Source: Kineobactrum salinum
GTDB taxonomy: Bacteria; Pseudomonadota; Gammaproteobacteria; Pseudomonadales; Halieaceae
Reading direction: 5' to 3'
Length of the DNA stretch: 64,000 nt
NCBI RefSeq assembly: GCF_010669285.1
Contig: NZ_CP048711.1
Span: forward strand, 2,914,001 to 2,978,000
Shown: one piece after another, positions 8,194 through 17,042 of the stretch
How positions within the stretch are numbered: position 1 is the stretch's first letter
Layout of the letters: every line of letters begins with the position of its first letter
The notes under the pieces: generated by a model
Database searches by the model: none
What the model was told of the DNA's origin: nothing
Seen by the model: the letters and a program-made list of their open reading frames with translations, nothing else
Program-made: the position numbers and the translations under genes

Positions 8194-8931
8194 ATGATTT
8201 CTCAAATACCAAGACTTGTTCGAAAGTTGGTGAGACTGGTTATTCCTAAGCCAGTATTAGATGGTCTTGAGCGTCTCAGAGCGACTCAGCCTATTGCCGA
8301 GCGACGATGTCCTGTCTGTAATTTTTCGGGCTATTTTGGACTGGCAGGTTTTCCACCTAGAATCGATGCTTTATGTCCGACGTGCGGGTCGCTCGAAAGA
8401 CATAGACTATTCTGGTTATGGTTCTCGGATAATAAAAGCTTGCAATCTCCTGTGTTACATTTTGCCGCTGAAAAGATGTTGTCTGATCGTTTGCAGGGTT
8501 GCTTTGAAGAATACTCGACGGCTGACCTCCATGCCGACGCCGACCTGCAATTGAATATAGAAGACATCAAATTGCGTTCAGAAAGCCAAGGAAGTGTTAT
8601 TTGTAATCATGTTTTGGAGCATGTCGATGACCAAAAGGCGCTATCCGAACTCTATCGGATTCTTGTTACTGGGGGGTCTCTTGTTGTAACGGTGCCATTA
8701 GTCGAAGGTTGGGATAGCACGTATGAAAATGATAATATTACTGATCCCGCGTTGCGGGTTTTACACTTCGGACAATCAGATCATTTGAGGATGTATGGAG
8801 CAGATTTTCGTGAAAGGGTGAGGAGTGTGGGCTTCATGATCGAGGAGGAGTATGTGGGTCGTGGGCCCCAAGTGGTTGATTACGGTTTGACTCGCGGAGA
8901 AAGAATATTCATTTGTAGAAAGCTAGGATAA
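8194..8931 (+). CDS. Class I SAM-dependent methyltransferase with N-terminal zinc ribbon
   Basis: Two CxxC pairs (CPVC near residue 35, CPTC near residue 63) form a likely zinc ribbon. They precede a methyltransferase fold with a motif I variant LHFAAEKML, an acidic post-motif segment, and ICNHVLEHVDDQKALSELYR. C-terminal LRMYGADFRERV is common in this family of carbohydrate-locus methyltransferases. It lies between a flippase and a glycosyltransferase, so a glycan or nucleotide-sugar intermediate is a reasonable substrate, by inference. AT-rich like its neighbours. Confidence 0.8.
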   Translation: MISQIPRLVRKLVRLVIPKPVLDGLERLRATQPIAERRCPVCNFSGYFGLAGFPPRIDALCPTCGSLERHRLFWLWFSDNKSLQSPVLHFAAEKMLSDRLQGCFEEYSTADLHADADLQLNIEDIKLRSESQGSVICNHVLEHVDDQKALSELYRILVTGGSLVVTVPLVEGWDSTYENDNITDPALRVLHFGQSDHLRMYGADFRERVRSVGFMIEEEYVGRGPQVVDYGLTRGERIFICRKLG

Positions 8932-8937
8932 TTTCTC

Positions 8938-9897
8938 ATGCATAGAATTGCTGTAATAATTCCCGTAAAAAATGATCCGCGCATAGTTCCAGCACTCGAT
9001 AAGTTGATTTCCATAGGTGGGTTCAGAGACGGTCTCTCTATCGTGGTTGTGGACAATGGATCGTCTGATAGAAACTACAACGAAATGCAAAATTATTGTC
9101 GTACGCAGCCTCAAGTTGTCTTGTTGAGAGAGTTGGGCGCGGGTTCGTATGTTGCCAGAAATTCAGGAATAAGATATGCGTTGAATGAGCTAGACGCAGA
9201 GGTTTTGGCATTTATCGATTCAGATTGCATTGTTAGTGATGACTGGTTGAGCGCCATCTCAAACACATTCGAAAACGATGCGGTGGCAGCTGTCACTGGA
9301 AAATCTTTCGGTATCAATAAAAATCCCATTGCATTGTATGAGCAGATGCTATATGACCGAATTGTAGCTGATTTCTTAAATGAATCTGCTTTAAAACGAG
9401 TTGACACTAGGAATTTCGCTGTCCGAAGCAACGTACTTAAGAAGACAGGTTTGTTTCTTCCTGTAAGGTATGGGGGAGATATGGAATTTGGAGCGAGAAT
9501 TCATAAATTAGGCATGCTTTCGATTTATTCAAGCGAAATGATCTTATATCATGAAAACCCATGTCATCTGGGTGACTTGTTGATAAAGAGAGTTCGGCAA
9601 AATCATGGTAACCATCAGCTTCATGACTACTGCGAAACCTCGTACTTGGAAACTTATCTTCCACATTTGTTCAAGTATCGTCCCGTAGGGTTCATTCAAA
9701 AATTTGTTTTGTTTATTCATTACCTCGTGTTGATATTTAATCGATATACTGAGTTTAGGTTTGCACATTTACTGTGTCTTACAATATCCAAATTGTCGCC
9801 GCGAATTGGGTTCCTATATTTTAAGGTTATGGTATCGAGAGCTTGTCGGCTCGGAGATATATCATATTTTCTAGGTCTTCCATCCCAGCAGGTTTGA
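8938..9897 (+). CDS. Glycosyltransferase family 2
   Basis: GT-A fold: N-terminal IAVIIPVKNDPRIVPALD, VVVDNGSSD (nucleotide binding), SYVARNSGIRYA, the metal-binding AFIDSDCIVSDDWL, and the acceptor-region GGDMEFGARIHKLG. At 319 residues it is normal for a single-domain GT2. It starts 6 bp after the methyltransferase and is probably cotranscribed. Donor and acceptor are unknown. Low GC like the two upstream genes. It is convergent with the next gene, with no obvious terminator in the 22-bp gap. Confidence 0.87.
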   Translation: MHRIAVIIPVKNDPRIVPALDKLISIGGFRDGLSIVVVDNGSSDRNYNEMQNYCRTQPQVVLLRELGAGSYVARNSGIRYALNELDAEVLAFIDSDCIVSDDWLSAISNTFENDAVAAVTGKSFGINKNPIALYEQMLYDRIVADFLNESALKRVDTRNFAVRSNVLKKTGLFLPVRYGGDMEFGARIHKLGMLSIYSSEMILYHENPCHLGDLLIKRVRQNHGNHQLHDYCETSYLETYLPHLFKYRPVGFIQKFVLFIHYLVLIFNRYTEFRFAHLLCLTISKLSPRIGFLYFKVMVSRACRLGDISYFLGLPSQQV

Positions 9898-9919
9898 TGT
9901 TAGGAGAGGACTATTTTTT

Positions 9920-10906
9920 CTAGTTCTTGCGAGATATGTTTGACTGGCCACCTAGTGTGGAAATGTTTTCCAATAACGAGGTGCCCCGTAATCTCCCCAT
10001 CCGACCTCTGATGCCATCGTACAGGCCTTTAATAGCGAATATAGCGCTAGTGTAACGCTGAGGTGCGAATACAATGTGGGTATACACCAATCCTAGCGAA
10101 TACCAGCTACTGCGAACCTTCCAGCGCCAGCTGATTTTCGGATCCTTGAGTAGGGCGACAAAGTTTCTTAATCGGTAGTACAGTCGCAACGGGCTGTACA
10201 GGCTTTCATTCCTCCAGCCGAAATACCAAACCCGCACAGAGTTTTCCCCCATACGTTGGTACATCCTGGCAGATCCGCAGCCCATGAGCCGAAATCCCAG
10301 GTGCCTTGCCCTCATTCCCCATTCGATGTCTACTTGGTCAATGAAAAGATCTTCGCGCATGGGGCCTACCTGTAGTAGTGCCGACATCGGTACCAGTGTG
10401 CCTGAGGTGATTAAGGAGAATGTTTCCAGGTAAGGCTGGCTTTCATCTGCTACCGCATGAGAATAGAAAATATCACCGGGCTTCTGGATCTGGAAGGGGT
10501 AAGTCAATTCCGTGTGAATATCAGTATATGTGGGGCCTACCGCAGCGACATTGCCGTATTGCTGCGCACAAGCTTGGTAACATTCAATGAGCTTCGCTAC
10601 CATGTCGGTATTAGGCAGGCTGTCTTGGTCGCTGAGCAGAACAAATTCCGTGCCCAAGGATTTCGCACGCTCGCAGCCTTCATTCAGCGCCTTGGCTATA
10701 CCAAGATTCTCGCCAAAACGAATGGTGACGCATCGCTTGGGCGCGGAAGATTCCAAGCATAGAGCCGCAAGTCCGGGGTTTTCATGGCCCGGAGTATTGT
10801 CCACCAGGATTACCCGGTCAGTTTGCAGTAGCAAACGCTCAAGTAAGGGCGCAAGTTCATCTGACTTGGGATGGTATGTGACTACGATGCTCGTGATGGT
10901 CGGCAT
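9920..10906 (-). CDS. Glycosyltransferase family 2, rhamnosyltransferase-like
   Basis: Begins ITSIVVTYHPKSDELAPLL, then ILVDNTPG, GENLGIAKALNEG, and LLSDQDSLPN, the DQDS variant of the DxD motif usual in rhamnosyltransferases, followed by VDIEWGMRARHLG. The C-terminal third has the basic helices of this subgroup. Start choice is uncertain: ATG 10906 fits the family, but a TTG at 10930 would give a 4-bp overlap with the upstream gene. Last gene of a - strand run beginning at dxs. GC is higher than in the + strand half of the locus. Confidence 0.85.
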   Translation of the reverse strand: MPTITSIVVTYHPKSDELAPLLERLLLQTDRVILVDNTPGHENPGLAALCLESSAPKRCVTIRFGENLGIAKALNEGCERAKSLGTEFVLLSDQDSLPNTDMVAKLIECYQACAQQYGNVAAVGPTYTDIHTELTYPFQIQKPGDIFYSHAVADESQPYLETFSLITSGTLVPMSALLQVGPMREDLFIDQVDIEWGMRARHLGFRLMGCGSARMYQRMGENSVRVWYFGWRNESLYSPLRLYYRLRNFVALLKDPKISWRWKVRSSWYSLGLVYTHIVFAPQRYTSAIFAIKGLYDGIRGRMGRLRGTSLLENISTLGGQSNISRKN

Positions 10907-10926
10907 TAGAGGTACGTTTTCAGTAG

Positions 10927-11991
10927 TCAATGGTTTGTGTTGTGCGTTAGCGTGGGTAAACCGTAACGGTACAGCATGACCAATTTGTGCGGAAGCAAGC
11001 TGAAGTGCCCAAAGTAGCAGGAGAAGGTTATCACTCTGGATGTCTGGTATTTTGAGCGTTCAGTCCTGAGTTGCGATCCTCTATTTGCGACTTCCTGCAA
11101 TACGTTGAGGTAGATCTGGGCAAACGACCTCGGATCACGGCGGAGGATGCTGAACATCAGCCCCTCAGCCACGAGTAGTAGCACATGGGTTAGAAGTAGC
11201 GGCCACACTACTGCGGTCGGTGTCATGACAAGAAGCGTGAATGTCTTGTTCCGTTCACTAAAGCGTCTTCTTCGGTAGTTGCTTGCAAGCCTGCCGCCTT
11301 GCGGTTTGTTGCCGCCAAAGCTCCCTCCTTGACGGTGCCGGTACCCACTTTCTGTTAGCGACTGAACCGACAGCCCTACCAGCCTGGCTGCACAACATAG
11401 GTAAAGATCCTCCCCTATAGAATCAAACCATTCCGGGAACCCGCCCAGCCGGTCCCAGAGGCCTCGCTCAATCCACAAACAGGCCCCAATTACCATCGCC
11501 ACGTCCCTTCGCTCGGGGTCCATGTTGGGCACGGGATTATAGAAGGGGTCCAGCAGGCAACCCCGGTCCACCAGTTCTCCGCTTTCCCAGTCGTACTGCG
11601 GCAGGGTGAGAATGCCCGGCGGTTTCTGCTGCGCCGCTGCTGTTGCCAGGGTGGCCAGGGCATCAGTGAACAGGGCGGCATCATTGTTAAGCAGCAACAC
11701 ATACTTGCCCCGCGCGTGGGCCACCATCCGGTTGTTGGCCACACAAAATCCTGCGTTCTTTTCGCTGACCAGGAGTTCTACCTGGGGGTAACGTTTCCGC
11801 AGAAACGTCACTGAGTCATCTGGAGAGGCATCGTCATGTACGATGATCTCTACTTCGAAATCACAGTCCTGCGCCAGTACGGAGTCCAGGCAGGTCGCTA
11901 TCAGCTCAGGCCCCTTATAGTGGGCGACGCAGACGGAGACCAGCGGCGCATCAGCCCGCTTCAGGGCTGGGTAGTGTTCAACCACAGCCAT
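10927..11991 (-). CDS. Glycosyltransferase family 2
   Basis: COG1216-like enzyme: VSVCVAHYKGPELIATCLDS, IIVHDDASPDDSV, EKNAGFCVANNRMVAHA, and LLLNNDAALFTDAL (metal site), then an acceptor domain with GEDLYLCCAARLVG and a hydrophobic C-terminal segment. ATG 11991 is preferred, with AGAGGGA about 11 bp upstream. An ATG at 12054 would overlap the epimerase gene by 94 bp. The chosen start still overlaps it by 31 bp, consistent with tight coupling. Sugar specificity unknown. Confidence 0.83.
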   Translation of the reverse strand: MAVVEHYPALKRADAPLVSVCVAHYKGPELIATCLDSVLAQDCDFEVEIIVHDDASPDDSVTFLRKRYPQVELLVSEKNAGFCVANNRMVAHARGKYVLLLNNDAALFTDALATLATAAAQQKPPGILTLPQYDWESGELVDRGCLLDPFYNPVPNMDPERRDVAMVIGACLWIERGLWDRLGGFPEWFDSIGEDLYLCCAARLVGLSVQSLTESGYRHRQGGSFGGNKPQGGRLASNYRRRRFSERNKTFTLLVMTPTAVVWPLLLTHVLLLVAEGLMFSILRRDPRSFAQIYLNVLQEVANRGSQLRTERSKYQTSRVITFSCYFGHFSLLPHKLVMLYRYGLPTLTHNTNH

Positions 11992-12887
11992 GTCCGCTTG
12001 AGTCCCTCTGCGAGTGGCACCAATGGCCGCCAGCCCAATGTCTGCCGCGCCCAATCTGCACTGATGGTAACCCTGCTGGCGTCCACCGCACGGCTGCCTA
12101 CATGACTGCGCTGTAAAGATTGACCGCTGGCCAACTCGGCCAGGGCGAACAGCTCGTTGAGGCTGACGCTCTCGCCGCTGGCGGCATTCAGTGTGCGTAC
12201 TTCATTTGCTGGAGGCTGTTCCAGCGCGGCCAGAGTAAGGCTGATAAGGTCGTCGATATAGAGGTAGTCCCGCACAGCGGAGCCGTCGCCCCAAACGGTC
12301 AGTGTTTTGCCACGCCTGATGCAGCCCAGGGTGGTCGGCACAATTCCGAAGCCTGCTTTTTCTGCCTGGCCAGGGCCGTACACGTTTGAAGGCCTGATGA
12401 CGGTGGCGCTGCCGCCAAACTGCTGGGACCAGGCGCCAATGAACTGTTCTGCGGCCACTTTGGCGGCACCGTGATAGGATCGCGGCCGCGGCAAGTCATT
12501 TTCGCAGGAGGCTTCCCGGCTGCACTCGTCATAGAGCGCTCCGGCGGATGAAAAGTATACGAGGGGTATGCTCGGCTGCGCCTGGAGCGCTTCCAGTGTC
12601 ACAACCAGTGGTGCCAGATTACCTCCCAGTTCTGCCGACGGTTTACCGGCACTGCTGCCGGGAGTGCTTGTCGCCGCCAGGTAAACTACCGCGTCCACGT
12701 TGTCCAGCAAAGGAGCCAGTTGGGAGGGTTGATGGCAGTCGCTGACGATGTGTTCATCACCAGTCAGATTCGGGTAAAGTCCGCTGCGTGAAAGAGTTCT
12801 GACATGAATGCCCTGGTTGCTGAGAACCTGGCAGAGTGTTCCTCCGATAAAGCCGCCAGCGCCGATTACCAGTACGCGCTTAATCAT
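11961..12887 (-). CDS. NAD-dependent epimerase/dehydratase (extended SDR), atypical active site
   Basis: The Rossmann glycine motif is intact (VLVIGAGGFIGGTL, residues 5-18), followed by VVYLAATSTPG, YFSSAGALYDE (the Ser of the SDR triad), and RPSNVYGPGQ, all usual in nucleotide-sugar epimerases such as GalE relatives. The active-site stretch reads SYHGAAK: the residue four before the Lys, normally Tyr of YxxxK, is His, and a Tyr sits one position earlier. ATG 12887 overlaps the upstream gene by 8 bp. It likely supplies an activated sugar for the neighbouring transferases, but activity is uncertain. Confidence 0.82.
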   Translation of the reverse strand: MIKRVLVIGAGGFIGGTLCQVLSNQGIHVRTLSRSGLYPNLTGDEHIVSDCHQPSQLAPLLDNVDAVVYLAATSTPGSSAGKPSAELGGNLAPLVVTLEALQAQPSIPLVYFSSAGALYDECSREASCENDLPRPRSYHGAAKVAAEQFIGAWSQQFGGSATVIRPSNVYGPGQAEKAGFGIVPTTLGCIRRGKTLTVWGDGSAVRDYLYIDDLISLTLAALEQPPANEVRTLNAASGESVSLNELFALAELASGQSLQRSHVGSRAVDASRVTISADWARQTLGWRPLVPLAEGLKRTWLWLNTTQP

Positions 12888-13995
12888 GGCCGCCCGCCAG
12901 CAGCACCTTATACAGTGCCAGGTAGCGTCCGGCGCAGTCATCCCAGGTGCCTACCTCTTGCAACGTCCAGGCGCGTGCGTTGCGTCCGTACTGCTGGTTG
13001 GTGGACGGATCCTCAAGCTTCTGCAGAGCACTGCTGTAGCTTGCCAGGTCGCTGCAAAGCTCCCCGGTGGAACTTTGTTGTACAAGGCTGGCGTGGGCTG
13101 GCATGTCCGAGGCGATAATGGGCAGCCCCGCCGCCATGGCTTCCAGCATGACCTGCGGCCGGCCTTCCGCATGCTTGCTCAGGGTGACAAGGCCATGCGC
13201 CTGCGGGAACCAGTGGGTAGACAATTGCTCCGGAGTGGCCGGGCCGTGGTAGTGCACCCAGTTTGGTAAGGTGATCTGCTCCTGCATCGGGCCCAACAGG
13301 TGTAGCTGTCTGGCTTGCCCCTTGAACAGCGGCTCTGACCACTCCAGCAGCGGTCCCAACTTGTCGCGGGTCAGGCGGGTGACGGCCAGCCAACGAGGGT
13401 GCTCTGTATTGGGTTGGCGCTGCATGGCATACCACACAGGGTCGATGCCAAAGATCACAGGTTGAATACGGGCGACGTCGCCAAAGGCAGACTGCAATGG
13501 CGCCTGCATCCACTCGGCATTGGGACAGATGATGACGGCCCGTTTGCGTATCACTCGCCGTAGCAGGGGCTTCACCAAGGGTAGTTTGAGAAATTTCAGG
13601 TCGGTGCCGAGCACGGTGATCAGGGCTGGCTTGTCGTCTGCCGGCAGTGGCAGAGCTGTTTGAAGCCAGTTCAGGTGATACAGCTCGGTAGCATTTTCGC
13701 GACGATAGAGGGAGCGCAACATGCCCAGCAGCTGCCAGGGCTTGCTCAGCGCGGCCGCGCGGCCGCTCCGCATCAGGTGGGCGATACCGCCATCCGCCAT
13801 CAGGGCAGCAAGCATGGCTTGTTCCCGGGGGTTGGCCGCGTAGCGCACATTTGAAGGCAGTATTCCCGGTGGTGCCCAGACCGACAGTTGTAGCTCCGGC
13901 TTGCGTGCGAGCGCATGTACCAGATGGTGGATGAATACTCCGCGCCAATCTTGTTCGTCCGCCGGATAGGAGGTGGCGATACAGAGCACATTCAT
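12880..13995 (-). CDS. Glycosyltransferase family 4-like
   Basis: GT-B enzyme: N-terminal VLCIATSYPADEQDWRGVFIHHLVH shows the acceptor-domain start common in GT4. The C-terminal domain holds PNWVHYHGPATPEQL, the PQAHGLVTLSKHAEGRPQVMLEAMAAG donor-binding block with its conserved E-x7-E pattern, and LPIIASDMPAH. Length 371. It starts 44 bp after dxs on the same strand, so the four polysaccharide genes here may be expressed from the dxs promoter. Specificity unknown. Confidence 0.87.
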   Translation of the reverse strand: MNVLCIATSYPADEQDWRGVFIHHLVHALARKPELQLSVWAPPGILPSNVRYAANPREQAMLAALMADGGIAHLMRSGRAAALSKPWQLLGMLRSLYRRENATELYHLNWLQTALPLPADDKPALITVLGTDLKFLKLPLVKPLLRRVIRKRAVIICPNAEWMQAPLQSAFGDVARIQPVIFGIDPVWYAMQRQPNTEHPRWLAVTRLTRDKLGPLLEWSEPLFKGQARQLHLLGPMQEQITLPNWVHYHGPATPEQLSTHWFPQAHGLVTLSKHAEGRPQVMLEAMAAGLPIIASDMPAHASLVQQSSTGELCSDLASYSSALQKLEDPSTNQQYGRNARAWTLQEVGTWDDCAGRYLALYKVLLAGGHD

Positions 13996-14039
13996 TGACG
14001 GCGGATCGAAAACCCGGAAAGTTGAGCCGTGGACGCCAC

Positions 14040-15977
14040 TCAGCGCATCACCGGCACAGCATTCTGCGTCAGCCTCTGGCCGTGCAGCTCACCGGCAGTC
14101 AGGCGCGCCCGGATGCTGCCGGCAATCCCCTCCGCATCCAACCCCACCGCCCGGCGCTGCTCCTGCTGACTGCCGTGGTCCTGGAACTGGTCCGGGAGTC
14201 CGAGATTGAGAACGGCTGTCACCAGGCCGCGGGCCGCCAGCAGCTCGTTGACACCGGCGCCTGCGCCGCCGGCCAGTGCGTTTTCCTCCAGGGTTACCAG
14301 CAATTCGTGCTGGGAGGCCATCGCGATCACCAGGTCCTCGTCCAATGGTTTCACCCAGCGCATGTCCACCACGGTGGCGTTGAGGCGCTCCGCAGCCGTT
14401 ACCGCCTCGGGCAGCAGGGTGCCGAAGCTCAGGATCGCCACGCGGCTGCCTGTGCGTACCTGTACCGCCTTGCCGATTTCCAGGGCGGCCATTTCATGGG
14501 CGATGATCGCGCCGGGGCCGGTACCTCTGGGGTAGCGGATGGCGGCCGGTCCCGGGTGCTGGTAGCCGGTATAGAGCATCTGCCGGCATTCATTTTCATC
14601 GGAGGGCGCGCCGATCACCATGTTGGGAATGCAGCGCAGGTAGCTGAGGTCAAACGCGCCGTGGTGGGTGGGGCCGTCCTGGCCGACCAGTCCGGCGCGG
14701 TCGATGGCAAAGGTGACGTCGAGTTTTTGCAGCGCCACATCGTGGATCAGCTGGTCGTAGCCCCGTTGCAGGAAGGTGGAGTAGATGGCGACCACCGGCT
14801 TCAGGCCGTCGCAGGCCATGCCGGCGGCCAGCGTGATGGCGTGCTGTTCGGCGATGGCCACGTCGTAGTAGCGCTCGGGAAACTGGCGGGCAAAATCCAC
14901 CATGCCGGAGCCTTCGCACATGGCAGGGGTAATACCGACCAGCTGCGGGTCCAGTTCGGCCATGTCACACAGCCAGCGTCCAAAAATATCCTGATACTTG
15001 GGCTTCTTGGGAGCGGCGGGCACTGCGGGCTGGGGCCCCTTGGGTTTGGCCTCAATCTTGTTGATGGCGTGATAGCCTACCGGGTCCGTCTCTGCGGGGG
15101 CGAAGCCCTTGCCCTTCATGGTGCGGATGTGCAGGAACTGGGGGCCCTCGAGGTCCTTCATGTTTTCCAGGGTCTGCAGCAGTTGGGGCAGGTCGTGACC
15201 GTCCAGTGGGCCGATATAGTGCCAGCCCAACTCCTCGAACAGGGTGCCGGGGGCCACCATGCCCTTCATGTGTTCTTCGGCACGCTTGGCCAGATCCCAG
15301 GCGGGCCGGATGCGTTTCAGTACCTTCTTGGAGCCTTCGCGCATCGCAATATAGGTCTTGCTCGCCCAGAGCTTGGCAAAATAGGTGGCCAGGCCACCGG
15401 TATTGTGGCCGATGGACATCTGGTTGTCGTTCAGCACCACCAGCATGTCCGGGCGCACGTGGCCAGCATGGGCGAGCGCTTCAATAGCCATGCCACCGGT
15501 GATGGCACCGTCGCCGATGACGGCCACCACCTTGCGCGCTATCCCCTGCTGCCGCGCGGCCAGGGCCATGCCCATTGCGGCCGAAATGCTGGTAGAGGAA
15601 TGACCCACGCCGAAGGTGTCGTAGTCGCTCTCACTGCGCTTGGGGAAGCCGGAAAGTCCGCCCGCCTGGCGCATGCTGTGCATGCGCTGCATCCGGCCGG
15701 TCAGGATCTTGTGGGGGTAGGTCTGGTGGCCCACGTCCCAGACGATGCGGTCGTGGGGTGTGTCGTAGATGGCGTGCAGGGCGACGCTCAGCTCGGCTAC
15801 CCCGAGGCCGGCACCGAAGTGGCCGCCAGTCTGGCCCACGGTATAGAGCAGGTAGGCACGCAGTTCTTCGGTCAGCTGAGCGAGCTGGCCGCTGTCCAGG
15901 TCGCGCAGGCGGGCACCCTGATCGATGGCGTTCAGAAGAGGGGTATCCGGCACTGTTGCAGGGATTTCGGTCAGCAT
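14040..15977 (-). CDS. dxs: 1-deoxy-D-xylulose-5-phosphate synthase
   Basis: First enzyme of the MEP isoprenoid pathway: condenses pyruvate and glyceraldehyde 3-phosphate using thiamine diphosphate. Characteristic blocks: [33 protein letters not shown], the ThDP-binding [18 protein letters not shown]...NDNQMSI, and the transketolase-like [15 protein letters not shown] and [15 protein letters not shown]. It is 645 residues, normal. In most gammaproteobacteria dxs follows ispA directly; here it is on the same strand but about 8 kb upstream, with polysaccharide genes between. Confidence 0.97.
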   Translation of the reverse strand: MLTEIPATVPDTPLLNAIDQGARLRDLDSGQLAQLTEELRAYLLYTVGQTGGHFGAGLGVAELSVALHAIYDTPHDRIVWDVGHQTYPHKILTGRMQRMHSMRQAGGLSGFPKRSESDYDTFGVGHSSTSISAAMGMALAARQQGIARKVVAVIGDGAITGGMAIEALAHAGHVRPDMLVVLNDNQMSIGHNTGGLATYFAKLWASKTYIAMREGSKKVLKRIRPAWDLAKRAEEHMKGMVAPGTLFEELGWHYIGPLDGHDLPQLLQTLENMKDLEGPQFLHIRTMKGKGFAPAETDPVGYHAINKIEAKPKGPQPAVPAAPKKPKYQDIFGRWLCDMAELDPQLVGITPAMCEGSGMVDFARQFPERYYDVAIAEQHAITLAAGMACDGLKPVVAIYSTFLQRGYDQLIHDVALQKLDVTFAIDRAGLVGQDGPTHHGAFDLSYLRCIPNMVIGAPSDENECRQMLYTGYQHPGPAAIRYPRGTGPGAIIAHEMAALEIGKAVQVRTGSRVAILSFGTLLPEAVTAAERLNATVVDMRWVKPLDEDLVIAMASQHELLVTLEENALAGGAGAGVNELLAARGLVTAVLNLGLPDQFQDHGSQQEQRRAVGLDAEGIAGSIRARLTAGELHGQRLTQNAVPVMR

Positions 15978-16106
15978 TGCGGGATTCTAGCGCATTCTCC
16001 GGCAATTGTGACCCTTTGTGTGGTGCCCGCTGCGCCTTGGGGGAAGTGCCCGGCAGTGGAGCCCTGCCGGGCTGGCGGCGGACCGCGATCTCACCCTGAG
16101 GGGGTG

Positions 16107-16862
16107 TTAGCGGATGCCTGAGGCCAGTGTCTCGCCTTCGGTGGCCTGTCCTGGTGGGCGGTGGATGTGCTCCCGCAGCAGCATTCCCAGGCGCAGATAG
16201 CCGTGCTCGTTCAGGTGCCGGCCGCCTGGCCGGAAGAATTGTGCCGCGGGAGCCCCTGTGCGGTCGGCCAGCAGGGGGTTGGGGTCCAGTACTGTGACCC
16301 GTGGCCGGGTGGCAGCCCAGCTTTGCAGCAGCACGGCGGATTGTGCCATCCGCTCGTGATCCCCGGGATAGAAGGGCAATTTGAGCGGAGCGAATACATA
16401 GAAGTTCCGGGTGACGCCGTGGGCAGCATCCTGGGCCTCCAGTTCCTGCACTGCCTGCAGCAGCTCCGCCGGGTCCTTGTTGTCGCGGACATGGAAATTG
16501 CTGGTGCCGGGCAGCAGCACCACACTCTTGGGCTGGTAGAAACCGATCAGTTGTTCATAGTAATGGTTGATGTCATCGACTGTGGCTGCTCCCAGCCCCC
16601 GCAACAGCACCGGGCGGGGTGCCAGGAGCTGCTCCAGACCCTGCCAGAGCTTGACCGCCCGCCCACCCACGACCACCACGGGGTCGGTGGGCAGGCGTCG
16701 TTCGCGATCGGCCCGGGCATAAGCGGCGACCTCGTGCTCCCAGGCGCTGGGGGAGTGGTCCATTGCGATCAGGGCTTCGCGCGAGGTCAGCCAGGCCAGG
16801 TGGGCGATTGGCAGTAGCAGCAATACCAGACAGAACACACGGATGGTCGTCCAGGAATACAT
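16107..16862 (-). CDS. SGNH/GDSL-like protein, probably catalytically dead
   Basis: A signal anchor (RVFCLVLLLLPIAHLAWL) is followed by a domain with the SGNH-hydrolase layout. VVVVGGRAVKLWQGL corresponds to block I (normally GSSS-x-RxW), LLRGLGAATVDDINHYYEQLI to block II, VVLLPGTSNFH to block III, and GGRHLNEHGY to block V (normally DGxHLN). The nucleophile Ser, the block III Asn and the block V Asp are all replaced; the His remains. This suggests an envelope pseudoenzyme or binding protein. ATG 16862 is used; an ATG at 16895 is also possible. Confidence 0.6.
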   Translation of the reverse strand: MYSWTTIRVFCLVLLLLPIAHLAWLTSREALIAMDHSPSAWEHEVAAYARADRERRLPTDPVVVVGGRAVKLWQGLEQLLAPRPVLLRGLGAATVDDINHYYEQLIGFYQPKSVVLLPGTSNFHVRDNKDPAELLQAVQELEAQDAAHGVTRNFYVFAPLKLPFYPGDHERMAQSAVLLQSWAATRPRVTVLDPNPLLADRTGAPAAQFFRPGGRHLNEHGYLRLGMLLREHIHRPPGQATEGETLASGIR

Positions 16863-17042
16863 ACCTTGTACCCCGTCAAGATGATCTTGCCGCATGAAGT
16901 CGTTCCAACAGCGGCCCGGTAGCAGGCGTTTCAGGCCCTGATGGCAATTTCCGCAGTGTGGGCGATAAATCCGTCACAGGCAATCCGCCTGCCCCAACAG
17001 GGTCAATGGCGGCGAGCGCCGTGGATCCCTGGCGCGGGAGCG

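Noticed and set aside
13995-16121. Long + strand frame antisense to dxs
   Set aside because: Low-complexity, Gly/His/Val-rich translation without motifs; dxs on the other strand is fully conserved.
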